Source: Caldifermentibacillus hisashii (lineage in GTDB: Bacteria; Bacillota; Bacilli; Bacillales; Caldibacillaceae). From it: a DNA stretch of 64,000 nt. The position numbers were made by a program, and so were the translations under genes. Position 1 is the stretch's first letter, and the number at the start of each line of letters is the position of its first letter. The stretch is from NCBI RefSeq assembly GCF_027568575.1, contig NZ_JANUVP010000001.1; one strand, 5' to 3'. The notes under the pieces were generated by a model. That model was given only the letters and a program-made list of their open reading frames with translations. It searched no databases and was not told the DNA's origin. Shown here one piece after another: positions 17,372 to 26,313 of the stretch.

Positions 17372-17860
17372 AGCAATCTGTTCAAAGCTGGACGACTGAT
17401 TGGTAATAAAAACCTTTGTACCGATTGGAACGTTATCAAATAACTTTTCGACATCCTCATTATTTAACCGGATACATCCTTCCGAAATATAAAGTCCGAT
17501 CGACCACGGTTGGTTTGTACCATGAATTCCATATGTTCTCCCGTCTGTATCCAAGGCATCAAATCCAATCCAACGGGTACCGAGCGGATTATTGGGTGCT
17601 CCGCCTTGAATATCTTTTTTTCGATAATATGGATTTATTGCTTTCACTGTAACCGTAAACATTCCTTCCGGGGTTAATTCCGCATTTTTACCGGTTGCCG
17701 CCTTATACACTTCTTGGACAATCCCATCGTCAATAAAGGCAACTTCATTGGTTTGTTTATTGACGATTACAAATGGGTCACCCGGTAAAGGGTTCGGACC
17801 AATCGGCCAAACCGGTGAAATGGTTGTAAAAGCAATGAGGAAGCTTACCAATAGGTTCAT
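17348..17860 (-). CDS. L,D-transpeptidase, YkuD domain
   Basis: A 170-aa secreted cell-wall enzyme: a hydrophobic signal segment (LLVSFLIAFTTISPVW) at the N-terminus, then a YkuD catalytic domain. The signature GIHGTNQPWSIG and SEGCIRLNNEDVEKLF supplies the catalytic His, and Cys near residue 137 followed by Arg. Such enzymes make 3-3 peptidoglycan cross-links and are often sporulation-linked in Bacillus. No LysM domain is present. I chose ATG 17860; a GTG three codons earlier lies inside the RBS GGCGGGTGG. The RBS is predicted to be paired with an upstream sequence (see 17862-17908). Confidence 0.9.
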   Translation of the reverse strand: MNLLVSFLIAFTTISPVWPIGPNPLPGDPFVIVNKQTNEVAFIDDGIVQEVYKAATGKNAELTPEGMFTVTVKAINPYYRKKDIQGGAPNNPLGTRWIGFDALDTDGRTYGIHGTNQPWSIGLYISEGCIRLNNEDVEKLFDNVPIGTKVFITNQSSSFEQIAKEKRAIP

Positions 17861-17861
17861 C

Positions 17862-17908
17862 AAAACCACCCGCCTTTTCCATTAGTTTGAACAAAGTCAG
17901 GTGGTTTT
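17862..17908 (-). promoter_or_regulatory. Possible RBS-sequestering hairpin in L,D-transpeptidase leader
   Basis: On the minus strand AAAACCACC (17908-17900) is perfectly complementary to GGTGGTTTT (17870-17862), which contains the GGTGG ribosome binding site and ends one base before the ATG at 17860. The loop is 29 bases. If formed in mRNA the stem would hide the RBS. Confidence 0.5.
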
Positions 17909-17953
17909 ATCCCCTTAACAGGTAGTCCATCCCTTATCAAAGTTTTTCGAGTT

Positions 17954-18083
17954 TATAAAGAAAACTCGGGCGTCCGAGCCTTTAGGCGATGGCAAAGCCG
18001 CAAGAGCACTTATACTTAATTCTTAAAATTTCCAACTACGTCGAATTCGCTTCTTTGCTGGAAATTTATACTTTCTTAACGTA
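17954..18083. repeat. Dispersed hairpin repeat, copy R2
   Basis: The 36-base head starting TATAAAGAAAACTCGGG is identical to R3. Hairpin CTCGG-GCGT-CCGAG (17965-17978) follows, then a GGC...GCC stem, GCAAGAGCACTTATACTTAAT, and a second stem AAATTTCC/GGAAATTT (18026-18033 with 18061-18068). The stretch from CACTTATAC to TTTGCTG matches R3 without a mismatch over about 50 bases. It lies past the terminator of brxB and before the transpeptidase gene. Confidence 0.8.
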
Positions 18084-18144
18084 CAAAAAAGTCAGGGCTG
18101 CCCGCATGCGTTAGATTGGATTAACTAACCATCAGCCCCTGATG
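18083..18144 (-). terminator. Terminator of the mut-meaB-brxB operon
   Basis: GTCAGGGCTG (18092-18101) pairs with CAGCCCCTGA (18134-18143) with one bulged C. On the minus strand CTGACTTTTTT follows, a good T-tract. Confidence 0.78.
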
Positions 18145-18195
18145 GAAGTTTCATTTTATAATCACAAGTCTTAAACATATGAAACGCGGAAAAAT

Positions 18196-18633
18196 TTATA
18201 CTTCATCGCAATGCTGTTCAAATAATTCTTGTAATCGTTCGATGACCGAAACAGGTGAATGACCTTCAATTTCATGCCGTTCCACCATGCCGACAAGTTT
18301 GCCATCCTTTAACAAGGCAAATGATGGTGAAGAAGGCGGGTAATCATCGAAATAACTTCTTGCCTGGAGAGTGGCTTCCTTATCTTGACCGGCAAATACA
18401 GTGACTAAATAATCAGGACGTTTATCATAATCAATGGCGTATTTTGCGGCCGGACGGGCAATCCCCCCGGCACAACCGCATGTTGAATTGATCATAACCA
18501 GTGTTGTCCCTTTCCGTTGTAATGCTTCATCCACTTCTTCCGGCGTTCTTAATTCCTCATAACCGGCTGCGACAATTTCTTTCCGGGCTTGCTCAATATA
18601 ATCATTCATTAAAATATTAAAATCCATACTCAT
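18196..18633 (-). CDS. brxB: Bacilliredoxin BrxB (YqiW)
   Basis: A 145-aa thioredoxin-fold protein of the DUF1094/bacilliredoxin family, which removes bacillithiol from S-bacillithiolated proteins. The redox motif is in NSTCGCAGGIARP (CGC), near residue 54, and conserved VTVFAGQDKEAT and YPPSSPSFALLKDG follow. Start MSMDFN at 18633 is the family start, though an in-frame TTG two codons earlier is better spaced from GGGAGGG. It begins 20 bases after meaB and so is probably cotranscribed with the methylmalonyl-CoA mutase genes. Confidence 0.9.
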   Translation of the reverse strand: MSMDFNILMNDYIEQARKEIVAAGYEELRTPEEVDEALQRKGTTLVMINSTCGCAGGIARPAAKYAIDYDKRPDYLVTVFAGQDKEATLQARSYFDDYPPSSPSFALLKDGKLVGMVERHEIEGHSPVSVIERLQELFEQHCDEV

Positions 18634-18652
18634 GGTCAAATGTCCCTCCCAT

Positions 18653-19675
18653 TTATTTTTCATTAAGATAAAGCTTCATCAACTGTTCAACGGCTGCGGA
18701 AACAGGCAACCGCCCATGTTCAACATCTTGTTGGATAACCGGCAGCATTTCTTTAATCACTTCATTTTGGAAAAAAGATTGCTGTAATTTCTCAACAATT
18801 GACGTCATTAACCAGTCATTTGTTTGTTTCCTTCTTCTTTCAAAAAAGATACCGGATTGTATTGTTATCTTAACAAATTGCTGAACGACATGCCAAATAT
18901 CGAGAATCCCTTCTCCGGTAATTGAAGAACAAGTGTAGGCTTTCGTCTGCCATCCTTCTGTTGCCGGCCTTAAAAAGCGTAAAATTTGACTGTATTCGTT
19001 TCTCGTCCGAATGGCATTTTCCTTATTGGCACCATCAGCCTTTGTAATAATAATCCCGTCAACAAGCTCCATCATCCCTTTTTTCATCCCTTGGAGATCA
19101 TCGCCGGCGCCGGTAATCGTCAGCATGAAAAACATATCAACCATCGTTCGGACAACGACTTCACTTTGTCCGACACCGATTGTTTCAACTAGTATAACAT
19201 CAAACCCTGCTGCTTCACAAAGCATTATGCTCTCCCTTGTTTTTCGGTGAACACCTCCAAGCGTTCCCGAAGATGGAGAAGGTCTGATAAAGGCATTTTC
19301 TTCCCTTGACAGTGACTCCATTCGGGTTTTATCCCCCAATATACTTCCGCCCGTCATGGTTGATGAAGGATCAATAGCAAGAACGGCAACCTTTTTCCCC
19401 ATTTTGCATAGTTCCGTTCCAAAGCGATCAATAAATGTACTTTTTCCTGCACCCGGAACACCGGTAATGCCGAGCCGGACGGACTTGCCGGAAAGAGGAA
19501 TAATATCCTTCAATAATTGTTGCCCTGCCCGGAAGTGATCCGGATGATTGCTTTCAATTAGTGTAATGGCTTTTGCTAAAACCGTACGATCGCCTTTTTT
19601 AATTCCTTCCAAATAGTTGGAAATTGGAACGGTGCTGTTCTTTCTTCTAAACCGCCCGGAATATTCTTGTGCCAT
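18653..19675 (-). CDS. meaB: Methylmalonyl-CoA mutase-associated GTPase MeaB (ArgK family)
   Basis: MeaB is a G3E GTPase that protects and reloads the adenosylcobalamin cofactor of methylmalonyl-CoA mutase. In this 340-aa protein the Walker A loop GVPGAGKSTFIDRFG, LAIDPSS, the base-recognition-like TKADG and the switch-type ETIGVGQSE are visible. The ATG overlaps the mutase large-subunit stop by one base (TAATG), the usual arrangement of mutase and chaperone. Confidence 0.95.
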   Translation of the reverse strand: MAQEYSGRFRRKNSTVPISNYLEGIKKGDRTVLAKAITLIESNHPDHFRAGQQLLKDIIPLSGKSVRLGITGVPGAGKSTFIDRFGTELCKMGKKVAVLAIDPSSTMTGGSILGDKTRMESLSREENAFIRPSPSSGTLGGVHRKTRESIMLCEAAGFDVILVETIGVGQSEVVVRTMVDMFFMLTITGAGDDLQGMKKGMMELVDGIIITKADGANKENAIRTRNEYSQILRFLRPATEGWQTKAYTCSSITGEGILDIWHVVQQFVKITIQSGIFFERRRKQTNDWLMTSIVEKLQQSFFQNEVIKEMLPVIQQDVEHGRLPVSAAVEQLMKLYLNEK

Positions 19676-21825
19676 TACGATGACACTTCCTCATAGCCTA
19701 ATCTTTTATAAATTTCTTCCAAAACAATTTTTGCCGCATGGGGAATAATGGTTCCAGGTCCAAATATTGCAGTTGCTCCTTGCTCTTTTAAAAATGGATA
19801 ATCTTTTGGTGGAATCACGCCCCCGACGATAACAATAATATCTTCACGCCCTAATTTTTTCAATTCAGCAATTAGTTGCGGTAAAAATGTTTTATGTCCA
19901 CCTGCCAATGAACTCATTCCGATAACATGAACATCATTTTCAACGGCTTGCCTGGCTGTTTCATCCGGTGTTTGAAAAAGCGGACCAATATCCACATCGA
20001 AGCCCATATCGGCAAATGCTGTTGAAATGACTTTTGCCCCGCGATCATGACCGTCTTGACCAATTTTTGCCATTAATAATCTTGGTCTTCTTCCTTCCAG
20101 CTCGTAAAATTCATCGGTCATTCTCCTGATTTCTTCTATGGTTTCATTGTCCTTATATGCATGGCGATAAACACCGCTAATCGTACGGATTGTTGCTTGA
20201 TGTCTGCCGGATGCGGCTTCGATGGCATCCGATATTTCACCTAATGTTGCCCGTTGTCTTGCCGCCGCAACAGATAATTCAAGGAGATTGCCTGTTCCTG
20301 TCTTTGCCGCCTCACGAATGGCTTCCAATGCTGTTTGTACCGCCGCTTCATCCCGATTTTCCTTTAATTCTTTTAATCTTGCAATTTGTTTTTCTCGAAC
20401 TGCAGTGTTATCAATATCAAGAACTTCAATATTGGTTTCGTCATCCGTTTGGTAACAGTTCACTCCAATAATTTTTTCTTGGCCGGAGTCAATCATTGCC
20501 TGGCGCTTTGCAGCAGCTTCCTCAATTTTCAGCTTTGGTAATCCGGCTTCAATCGCCTTGGTCATACCGCCTAAGTTCTCGATTTCTTCAATATGTTGCC
20601 AAGCTTTTTCAATTAGTTGTTTCGTTAACGATTCGACATAATAAGAACCACCCCAAGGATCAATTGTATGTGTAATCCCTGTTTCTTCCTGTAAATAAAT
20701 TTGTGTGTTGCGGGCAATTCGTGCTGAAAAATCGGTTGGCAGTGCAATTGCTTCATCGAGCGCATTCGTATGCAACGATTGCGTATGACCCATGGCCGCT
20801 GCATGTGCTTCAATTAGCGTACGAATAACATTGTTAAACGGGTCTTGTTCTGTCAAACTCCAACCGGAAGTTTGTGAATGGGTTCTAAGTGCCAGTGATT
20901 TCGGATTTTTCGGATTGAATTGTTTCATTAATTTTGCCCAAATGAGACGAGCTGCTCTGAGTTTAGCCACTTCCATAAAATAATTCATGCCAATTCCCCA
21001 GAAAAAGCTGAGTCGCGGAGCAAAAGAATCAATATCAATTCCTGCCGCAAGCCCCGTCCGTACATATTCCAAACCGTCAGCTAGCGTATAGGCTAATTCA
21101 ATATCTGCCGGTGCTCCCGCCTCTTGAATATGGTAGCCGGATATACTAATGCTGTTGAATTTCGGCATATGTTTCGCCGTATAAGCAAAAATATCAGAAA
21201 TAATACGCATGGACATACTCGGTGGATAAATATACGTATTGCGGACCATATATTCTTTTAAAATATCATTTTGAATTGTTCCTGATAATTGATCTTGAGA
21301 AACCCCCTGTTCTTCCGCTGTCACGATATAAAAAGCCATAATCGGAAGGACGGCTCCGTTCATCGTCATCGACACCGACATTTTATCAAGCGGGATCTGA
21401 TCGAATAAAATTTTCATGTCAAGAACCGAATCAATTGCCACACCGGCTTTTCCGACATCACCGACAACTCTGGGATTATCCGAGTCATAACCGCGGTGGG
21501 TGGGAAGGTCAAAAGCGACGGATAACCCTTTTTGCCCCATTTTCAAGTTTCTTAAATAAAAAGCATTACTTTCTTCTGCAGTCGAAAACCCCGCGTATTG
21601 GCGAATAGTCCAGGGCCTGTTAATATACATGGTCGGATACGGTCCTCTTGTATAAGGTGGAAGACCCGGGTACGATTGAAGAGCTTCCATTCCTTGCAGA
21701 TCCTCTTCTGTATAAATTGATTGAATCGGTATATTCTCATAAGTTTGAAAGATGTGCTCCTTTTGGCGCGGCTGGTTGGCCCTCTCGTCATGAAATATAT
21801 TTACTTTTCTAAAATTCGGCCTCAC
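19675..21825 (-). CDS. mutB: Methylmalonyl-CoA mutase large (catalytic) subunit
   Basis: The B12-dependent isomerase converts (R)-methylmalonyl-CoA to succinyl-CoA. The 716-aa protein has an N-terminal TIM barrel with the substrate-site motif YAGFSTAEESN and GWSLTEQDP, and a C-terminal cobalamin domain with the base-off motif GQDGHDRGAK (DxHxxG) and SSLAGGHKT. I chose GTG 21825 (MRPNFRKV), with AGGGGG seven bases upstream and two bases after the small-subunit stop; a longer frame starting at 21870 would overlap that gene by 43 bases. Cofactor-bearing subunit of a MutAB heterodimer. Confidence 0.94.
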   Translation of the reverse strand: MRPNFRKVNIFHDERANQPRQKEHIFQTYENIPIQSIYTEEDLQGMEALQSYPGLPPYTRGPYPTMYINRPWTIRQYAGFSTAEESNAFYLRNLKMGQKGLSVAFDLPTHRGYDSDNPRVVGDVGKAGVAIDSVLDMKILFDQIPLDKMSVSMTMNGAVLPIMAFYIVTAEEQGVSQDQLSGTIQNDILKEYMVRNTYIYPPSMSMRIISDIFAYTAKHMPKFNSISISGYHIQEAGAPADIELAYTLADGLEYVRTGLAAGIDIDSFAPRLSFFWGIGMNYFMEVAKLRAARLIWAKLMKQFNPKNPKSLALRTHSQTSGWSLTEQDPFNNVIRTLIEAHAAAMGHTQSLHTNALDEAIALPTDFSARIARNTQIYLQEETGITHTIDPWGGSYYVESLTKQLIEKAWQHIEEIENLGGMTKAIEAGLPKLKIEEAAAKRQAMIDSGQEKIIGVNCYQTDDETNIEVLDIDNTAVREKQIARLKELKENRDEAAVQTALEAIREAAKTGTGNLLELSVAAARQRATLGEISDAIEAASGRHQATIRTISGVYRHAYKDNETIEEIRRMTDEFYELEGRRPRLLMAKIGQDGHDRGAKVISTAFADMGFDVDIGPLFQTPDETARQAVENDVHVIGMSSLAGGHKTFLPQLIAELKKLGREDIIVIVGGVIPPKDYPFLKEQGATAIFGPGTIIPHAAKIVLEEIYKRLGYEEVSS

Positions 21826-21827
21826 AT

Positions 21828-23765
21828 CTATTCCCCCTTCACGAAAAAGCGGACAATTCTCTCTAAACATTGAACTTGCTCTTCCTGCGTATTTAAGATC
21901 AATTGAACGCCAATTTGCTTAAACTTATTGTGAATGTCCGCTTCCTTTGAACCGGCAATGATGAATCCTTTATCCGGATACTTTTGGACAATGAACTGAA
22001 TATCAGAAAATGCCGCTGTTAATTCCTGGTCATTGCCGCAAAAACAATACAGTTTTTTTCCGGATTCTTTTATTATTTTGTCAAAATCATTATCTTGGCT
22101 TATTTCCGTGGCGATCCCCGCAGTATGTAACCATTCTGAAACCTCGTCAAAAATCAACTTTTTATCTTTCAAATCGCCGCAGTTTATTAAAATGGCAGTC
22201 GGTTTTTCACCGGTTTCGTTCTCATATTTCGCTACCTCAAAACGGATTTTTTCATACGGCTCACTTAATCGGAAACATTGAAGCGGTTGAATCCCCTCGC
22301 TCGCTTGATCTACCTTGGTGAAAAATTGATCGAGTCGTGTTCCTGCTTTTACTTTTTCAATGACTTGATAAAAATCGCTGACGGCAAGGTAACCGGAATG
22401 CGCTTGATTCTTTGCTGTTTCAAACGGGTCATGCAACTTTTCAGTCAAGTCCACATATTGGTTTGTCCCGATCAGTTTCGTTTTCCGCTGATTAACATCA
22501 GACTGTTTTACCGCTTTCATTTCAGCTACTTGGTTTTGAACTTTACCTTCAATAATCGACGAAAGCATGCCCCCTGAATCTTCAATAGTTAAAAACAACG
22601 TCCATGCTTTTTCAATCAATTGTTGCGTTAATGATTCAACAAAATACGAACCGCCGGCAGGATCACTGACAAGTGAAAGTTTTGCTTCTTCTCGGAACAG
22701 ATGGTGTATGTTGCGGCTAATCCTTTGTCCCAGTGCACTAACTTCCCCAAACACTTCATCATACGGAGAAACTCGTAAAATTTGCACCTGCCCAATGGTT
22801 GCGGCAAATGCCTCCCCGCCAATTCGAAGCATATTCGTATACGGATCCAATTTTGATTTATTTCCGTTTGTCGTTTCAGCATAAATATCCATCGCTACAT
22901 TCGGTACATGATAAGATTCAGCTATTTTTTTCCATAAATACCGTGCCGCCCTAAGTTTGGCAATTTCCATAAAAAAATGGGAACTAATTGAGAAACCAAA
23001 GAAAATTTTCGAAAATATTTGTTCAACATTCCATCCGGATTTTTTTATCTGCTCAATATGTTCCACAGCGGTTGCCAGTGCAAAAGCGATTTGTTGAACT
23101 GCATTACCACCGGATTTTTCATAGATGGTCCCATCGACATATATCGTTTTCAGGTTCGGAAATTGCTGGTCCATATAATGAAGACTATCTTGCCAGATTG
23201 AATAAAACATTTTCATCATTTGCGACGAATAACAATTGCGGCAAAAAACGGCGACCGGGTCCGTTCCAATCCAACCTGTGATTTTTTCTCGCTCGGCACT
23301 ACCCTTTATCCCTTCTGTCAAAAACGCATAAAACGGAATAACTTCTTCTTCCCCTTCAATGAAGAAAGGAATATTAGCAACATCAATATGATGAAATAAT
23401 TTAGCAAAAGCGGTAGCATCCAAACAATCAGGTATCGTTAATGAAATACTGTTTTGACCATTCCGGATGGCGCTCAATAAGTTTTTATGTAGTTCTTCTA
23501 TCGTCTTTCCCGTAACAGCTTGGGCAATATACCAGCTATTGTCACTAGTTGTTGCCGGGTACATTCTTTCATATCCAACAGGCAAATCAGCCTTCGTATA
23601 CAGCGGTTTAATCGTAATATTTTCATATGTTTTCCGGTAATATTCACCGATTGTTTTCCCCTTTAAGGCACGATCTGCGGCTTCAACCCATTGTTCATAG
23701 GTAACATCCGGAAATGTCGATTGAATCGCAGCCGATAATTGTTTGACCCCATTACCCTCCTTCAA
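21828..23765 (-). CDS. mutA: Methylmalonyl-CoA mutase small subunit
   Basis: A 645-aa paralogue of the catalytic subunit that forms the MutAB heterodimer. The barrel homology is clear (for example AKLRAARYLWKKIAESY, and DPAGGSYFVESLTQQLIEKA, which repeats the same phrase in mutB), but the C-terminal domain lacks the DxHxxG cobalamin ligand, as expected for this subunit. Start is TTG 23765 with AAGGGGG seven bases upstream; an out-of-frame ATG after a stronger AAGGAGGG leads nowhere. First gene of the mutA-mutB-meaB-brxB unit. Confidence 0.93.
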   Translation of the reverse strand: MKEGNGVKQLSAAIQSTFPDVTYEQWVEAADRALKGKTIGEYYRKTYENITIKPLYTKADLPVGYERMYPATTSDNSWYIAQAVTGKTIEELHKNLLSAIRNGQNSISLTIPDCLDATAFAKLFHHIDVANIPFFIEGEEEVIPFYAFLTEGIKGSAEREKITGWIGTDPVAVFCRNCYSSQMMKMFYSIWQDSLHYMDQQFPNLKTIYVDGTIYEKSGGNAVQQIAFALATAVEHIEQIKKSGWNVEQIFSKIFFGFSISSHFFMEIAKLRAARYLWKKIAESYHVPNVAMDIYAETTNGNKSKLDPYTNMLRIGGEAFAATIGQVQILRVSPYDEVFGEVSALGQRISRNIHHLFREEAKLSLVSDPAGGSYFVESLTQQLIEKAWTLFLTIEDSGGMLSSIIEGKVQNQVAEMKAVKQSDVNQRKTKLIGTNQYVDLTEKLHDPFETAKNQAHSGYLAVSDFYQVIEKVKAGTRLDQFFTKVDQASEGIQPLQCFRLSEPYEKIRFEVAKYENETGEKPTAILINCGDLKDKKLIFDEVSEWLHTAGIATEISQDNDFDKIIKESGKKLYCFCGNDQELTAAFSDIQFIVQKYPDKGFIIAGSKEADIHNKFKQIGVQLILNTQEEQVQCLERIVRFFVKGE

Positions 23766-23849
23766 AATTGTTCCCCCTTATCGGAAAATTTTTTTTATTA
23801 TATTTGTTATTTTATCGAAAAAAAGGGCGATTGCAAAACGAAAGAACTC

Positions 23850-23855
23850 ATTATA
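23850..23855 (-). promoter_or_regulatory. Likely -10 element of the mut operon
   Basis: A perfect TATAAT (minus strand) lies 85 bases before the mutA TTG. The -35 region is weak (TTCGTT at an 18-base spacing), so the start may be activator-dependent. Confidence 0.35.
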
Positions 23856-23924
23856 GTAAATTTGATAATAAATAACGAAAACATTGGAATAATACAGAAC
23901 AAATAAATCGTATTGATTTTCCTA

Positions 23925-23957
23925 ACGAAAAAGGGACAGTTTTTACATGTCCCTTTA
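23925..23957 (-). terminator. Terminator of the bkd operon
   Basis: AAAGGGACA and TGTCCCTTT form a perfect 9-bp stem with a 9-base loop. On the minus strand TTTTTCG follows. It lies about 90 bases after the bkdB stop. Confidence 0.78.
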
Positions 23958-24044
23958 CGAAAGTGAATTTCTACTCTCATTTACATTATCGGTCCGTTCC
24001 GATCTGTCAGTCTCTTTGAAGATTGGCATCACGTACTTATGAAT

Positions 24045-25298
24045 TTAGTAAATACTAATATGATCTTTATCTATAGCTTCGAGCCGCTCTTTTACTTTTT
24101 TCATAAACTTTCCGCAAATATAACCGTCCAATATCCGATGATCGAGGGATAAGCATAAATTTACTCTGTCCCGTACAGCGATCATCCCGTTATCCATCAC
24201 AACCAATTTTTTAACGATTGATTCTACTTGCAAAATCGCAGCTTGCGGGTAATTAATAATACCCATAGACTGGATAGAGCCGAAAGCACCGGTGTTATTT
24301 ACCGTAAATGTTCCACCCTGTAAATCATCTGCCGTTAAAGTTCCCGTTCGGGCTTTGTTTGCCAGTTCATAAATTTCCTTGGCAATTCTCTTAATGGATT
24401 TTTCATCGGCATGTTTAATTACCGGAACAAATAGTGCATCATCCGCTGCCACCGCAATAGAAAGATGAATATCTTTTTTCCGAATAATTTTATCCCCGGC
24501 CCAGGTGGCATTCAATTCCGGAAATTCCTTTAATGTTTGAGCAACCACCTTGACGAAAAAGGCAAAATAGGTGAGCGGAAAGCCTTCCTTCGCTTCAAAT
24601 TCTTTTTTAATTGCATTCCGGTAGTTAACAAGATCAGTTACATCGGCTTCTACCATCATCCAAGCATGGGGGATTTCTTGTTTCGATTTTGTTAAATTAG
24701 CTGCAATGACTTTTCGTATTCCCGTAACCGGAATTTCCATATCTCCGGCAGCTGACTGGAGGGGAGAAACCGACTCCGGTTCCGCAAAAACAACTTCTCT
24801 CTTTTCGTTATTTTCTTTAACTGGAGTCGCATCCGATTTTGGGATGTTTGCAGTTGCAATCAGTTGTTGCAAATCTTTTCGTGTGATGCGCCCTCCTCTT
24901 CCCGTACCTTTCACCTGACTCAAGTCGATCTGATGCTCTTGGGCCAGTTTCAAAACAGCCGGTGAATAACGTTGCTTTAACGGCATCTCTTGATTATGTT
25001 CAACAATCGGCGTGGATTCAACAGGTTCCGCTTGTTCTTGAACAGTTCCGGCTTGATCTTCCGTTTCAATTACACAAATAACTTCACCGACAGCATAAGT
25101 TTCTTCTTCTTTGGCAATGACTTCTTTAATCACCCCTGTAAAAGAGGAAGGAATTTCAGCAGTAACCTTATCCGTCAACACTTCGGCAAGGGGATCATAT
25201 TTATTCACATGATCTCCGACAGCAACAAGCCATTTCGTGATTGTTCCTTCTGTTACACTTTCGCCTAATTTCGGCATCGTTATTTTTTCCAACCCCAT
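24045..25298 (-). CDS. bkdB: Branched-chain 2-oxoacid dehydrogenase E2 (dihydrolipoyl acyltransferase)
   Basis: E2 transfers branched acyl groups from E1 to CoA. The 417-aa protein has an N-terminal lipoyl domain with the lipoylated lysine in LTDKVTAEIPS (about residue 42), an acidic/proline linker, a peripheral subunit-binding domain YSPAVLKLAQEHQIDL..GRGGRITRKDL (near 115-150), and a catalytic domain ending in DHRILDG with the catalytic His. ATG 25298 follows GGTAGGTGA; an upstream GTG adds three residues. It is the last gene of the bcd-lpdV-bkdAA-bkdAB-bkdB operon. Confidence 0.95.
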   Translation of the reverse strand: MGLEKITMPKLGESVTEGTITKWLVAVGDHVNKYDPLAEVLTDKVTAEIPSSFTGVIKEVIAKEEETYAVGEVICVIETEDQAGTVQEQAEPVESTPIVEHNQEMPLKQRYSPAVLKLAQEHQIDLSQVKGTGRGGRITRKDLQQLIATANIPKSDATPVKENNEKREVVFAEPESVSPLQSAAGDMEIPVTGIRKVIAANLTKSKQEIPHAWMMVEADVTDLVNYRNAIKKEFEAKEGFPLTYFAFFVKVVAQTLKEFPELNATWAGDKIIRKKDIHLSIAVAADDALFVPVIKHADEKSIKRIAKEIYELANKARTGTLTADDLQGGTFTVNNTGAFGSIQSMGIINYPQAAILQVESIVKKLVVMDNGMIAVRDRVNLCLSLDHRILDGYICGKFMKKVKERLEAIDKDHISIY

Positions 25299-25318
25299 GA
25301 CTTTCACCTACCTGCTTT

Positions 25319-26302
25319 TTAAAATTCAGCCAAATCACGCATTGCTTTTTCAATTTTATCTTGATTGATTAAAAAGAACTTTTCCATTGTTGGAGAAAAT
25401 GGCATTGCCGGTATATCCGGTCCGGCTAATCGCATAATCGGCGCGTCTAATTCAAACAAACAATGTTCAGCTATGATTGCGGCCACTTCACTAATAATGC
25501 TGCCTTCTTTATTATCTTCAGTAACAAGCAATACTTTTCCCGTTTTTGCCGCCGCTTGGCAAATCGCTTCCTTATCTAATGGATAAACGGTTTGCAAATC
25601 AAGAATATGGGCAGAAATCCCTTCATTTGCTAATTTTTCCGCTGCTTGCAGGGCAAAGTGCACACATAAACCATACGTAATTACCGTGATGTCGTCTCCC
25701 TCTCTTTTCACATCTGCTTTTCCAATCGGCAGGACATAATCATCGAGCGGCACTTCCCCTTTTAGGAAACGGTAGGCCCGCTTATGTTCGAAAAATAATA
25801 CCGGATCATCATCACGAATCGCAGCTTTCAAAAGTCCTTTTACATCATAAGGGGTAGAAGGCATGACAATTTTCAAACCCGGTTGATTGGCAAAAATGGC
25901 TTCGACCGATTGAGAATGATACAAACCACCATGAACACCACCACCATAAGGAGCACGAATAACAAGCGGACAGTTCCAATCATTATTCGATCGGTAGCGG
26001 ATTCTTGCCGCTTCGGAAATGATCTGGTTAACGGCCGGCAGGATAAAATCGGCAAACTGCATTTCTGCAATCGGGCGCATACCGTACATGGCACTACCAA
26101 TCGCCACACCCGCTATAGCTGATTCGGCAAGCGGGGTATCGATTACCCTTTCTTCTCCAAATTGCTCATATAAACCTTGAGTTGCTTTAAACACGCCACC
26201 CTTTTTTCCAACATCCTCACCCAGGATAAAAACATTCTCATCCCGTTCCATCTCTTCACGGATGGCCATTGTTACCGCATCAATGTAAGATATGATTGGC
26301 AT
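25319..26302 (-). CDS. bkdAB: Branched-chain 2-oxoacid dehydrogenase E1 beta
   Basis: A 327-aa transketolase-like beta subunit that pairs with BkdAA to decarboxylate the keto acids of Val, Leu and Ile. ILGEDVGKKGGVFKATQGL, DTPLAESAIAGVAIGSA and the MQFADFILPA segment are typical, as is the RAPYGGGVHGGLYHSQS region. The ATG lies 11 bases after the bkdAA stop, with GGGGGGAAG between, so the two subunits are coupled for stoichiometry. Confidence 0.96.
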   Translation of the reverse strand: MPIISYIDAVTMAIREEMERDENVFILGEDVGKKGGVFKATQGLYEQFGEERVIDTPLAESAIAGVAIGSAMYGMRPIAEMQFADFILPAVNQIISEAARIRYRSNNDWNCPLVIRAPYGGGVHGGLYHSQSVEAIFANQPGLKIVMPSTPYDVKGLLKAAIRDDDPVLFFEHKRAYRFLKGEVPLDDYVLPIGKADVKREGDDITVITYGLCVHFALQAAEKLANEGISAHILDLQTVYPLDKEAICQAAAKTGKVLLVTEDNKEGSIISEVAAIIAEHCLFELDAPIMRLAGPDIPAMPFSPTMEKFFLINQDKIEKAMRDLAEF

Positions 26303-26313
26303 ATTCTTCCCCC

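Noticed and set aside
23785..23800. CodY-box-like AATTTTCCGATAAG before mutA
   Set aside because: Only about 11 of 15 positions fit the CodY consensus and the stretch is an AT-rich run next to the RBS; too weak to list as a site.
23766..24044. Cobalamin riboswitch before the mutase genes
   Set aside because: No B12-box-like conserved core or multi-stem leader is visible; the region holds only a terminator and a -10.
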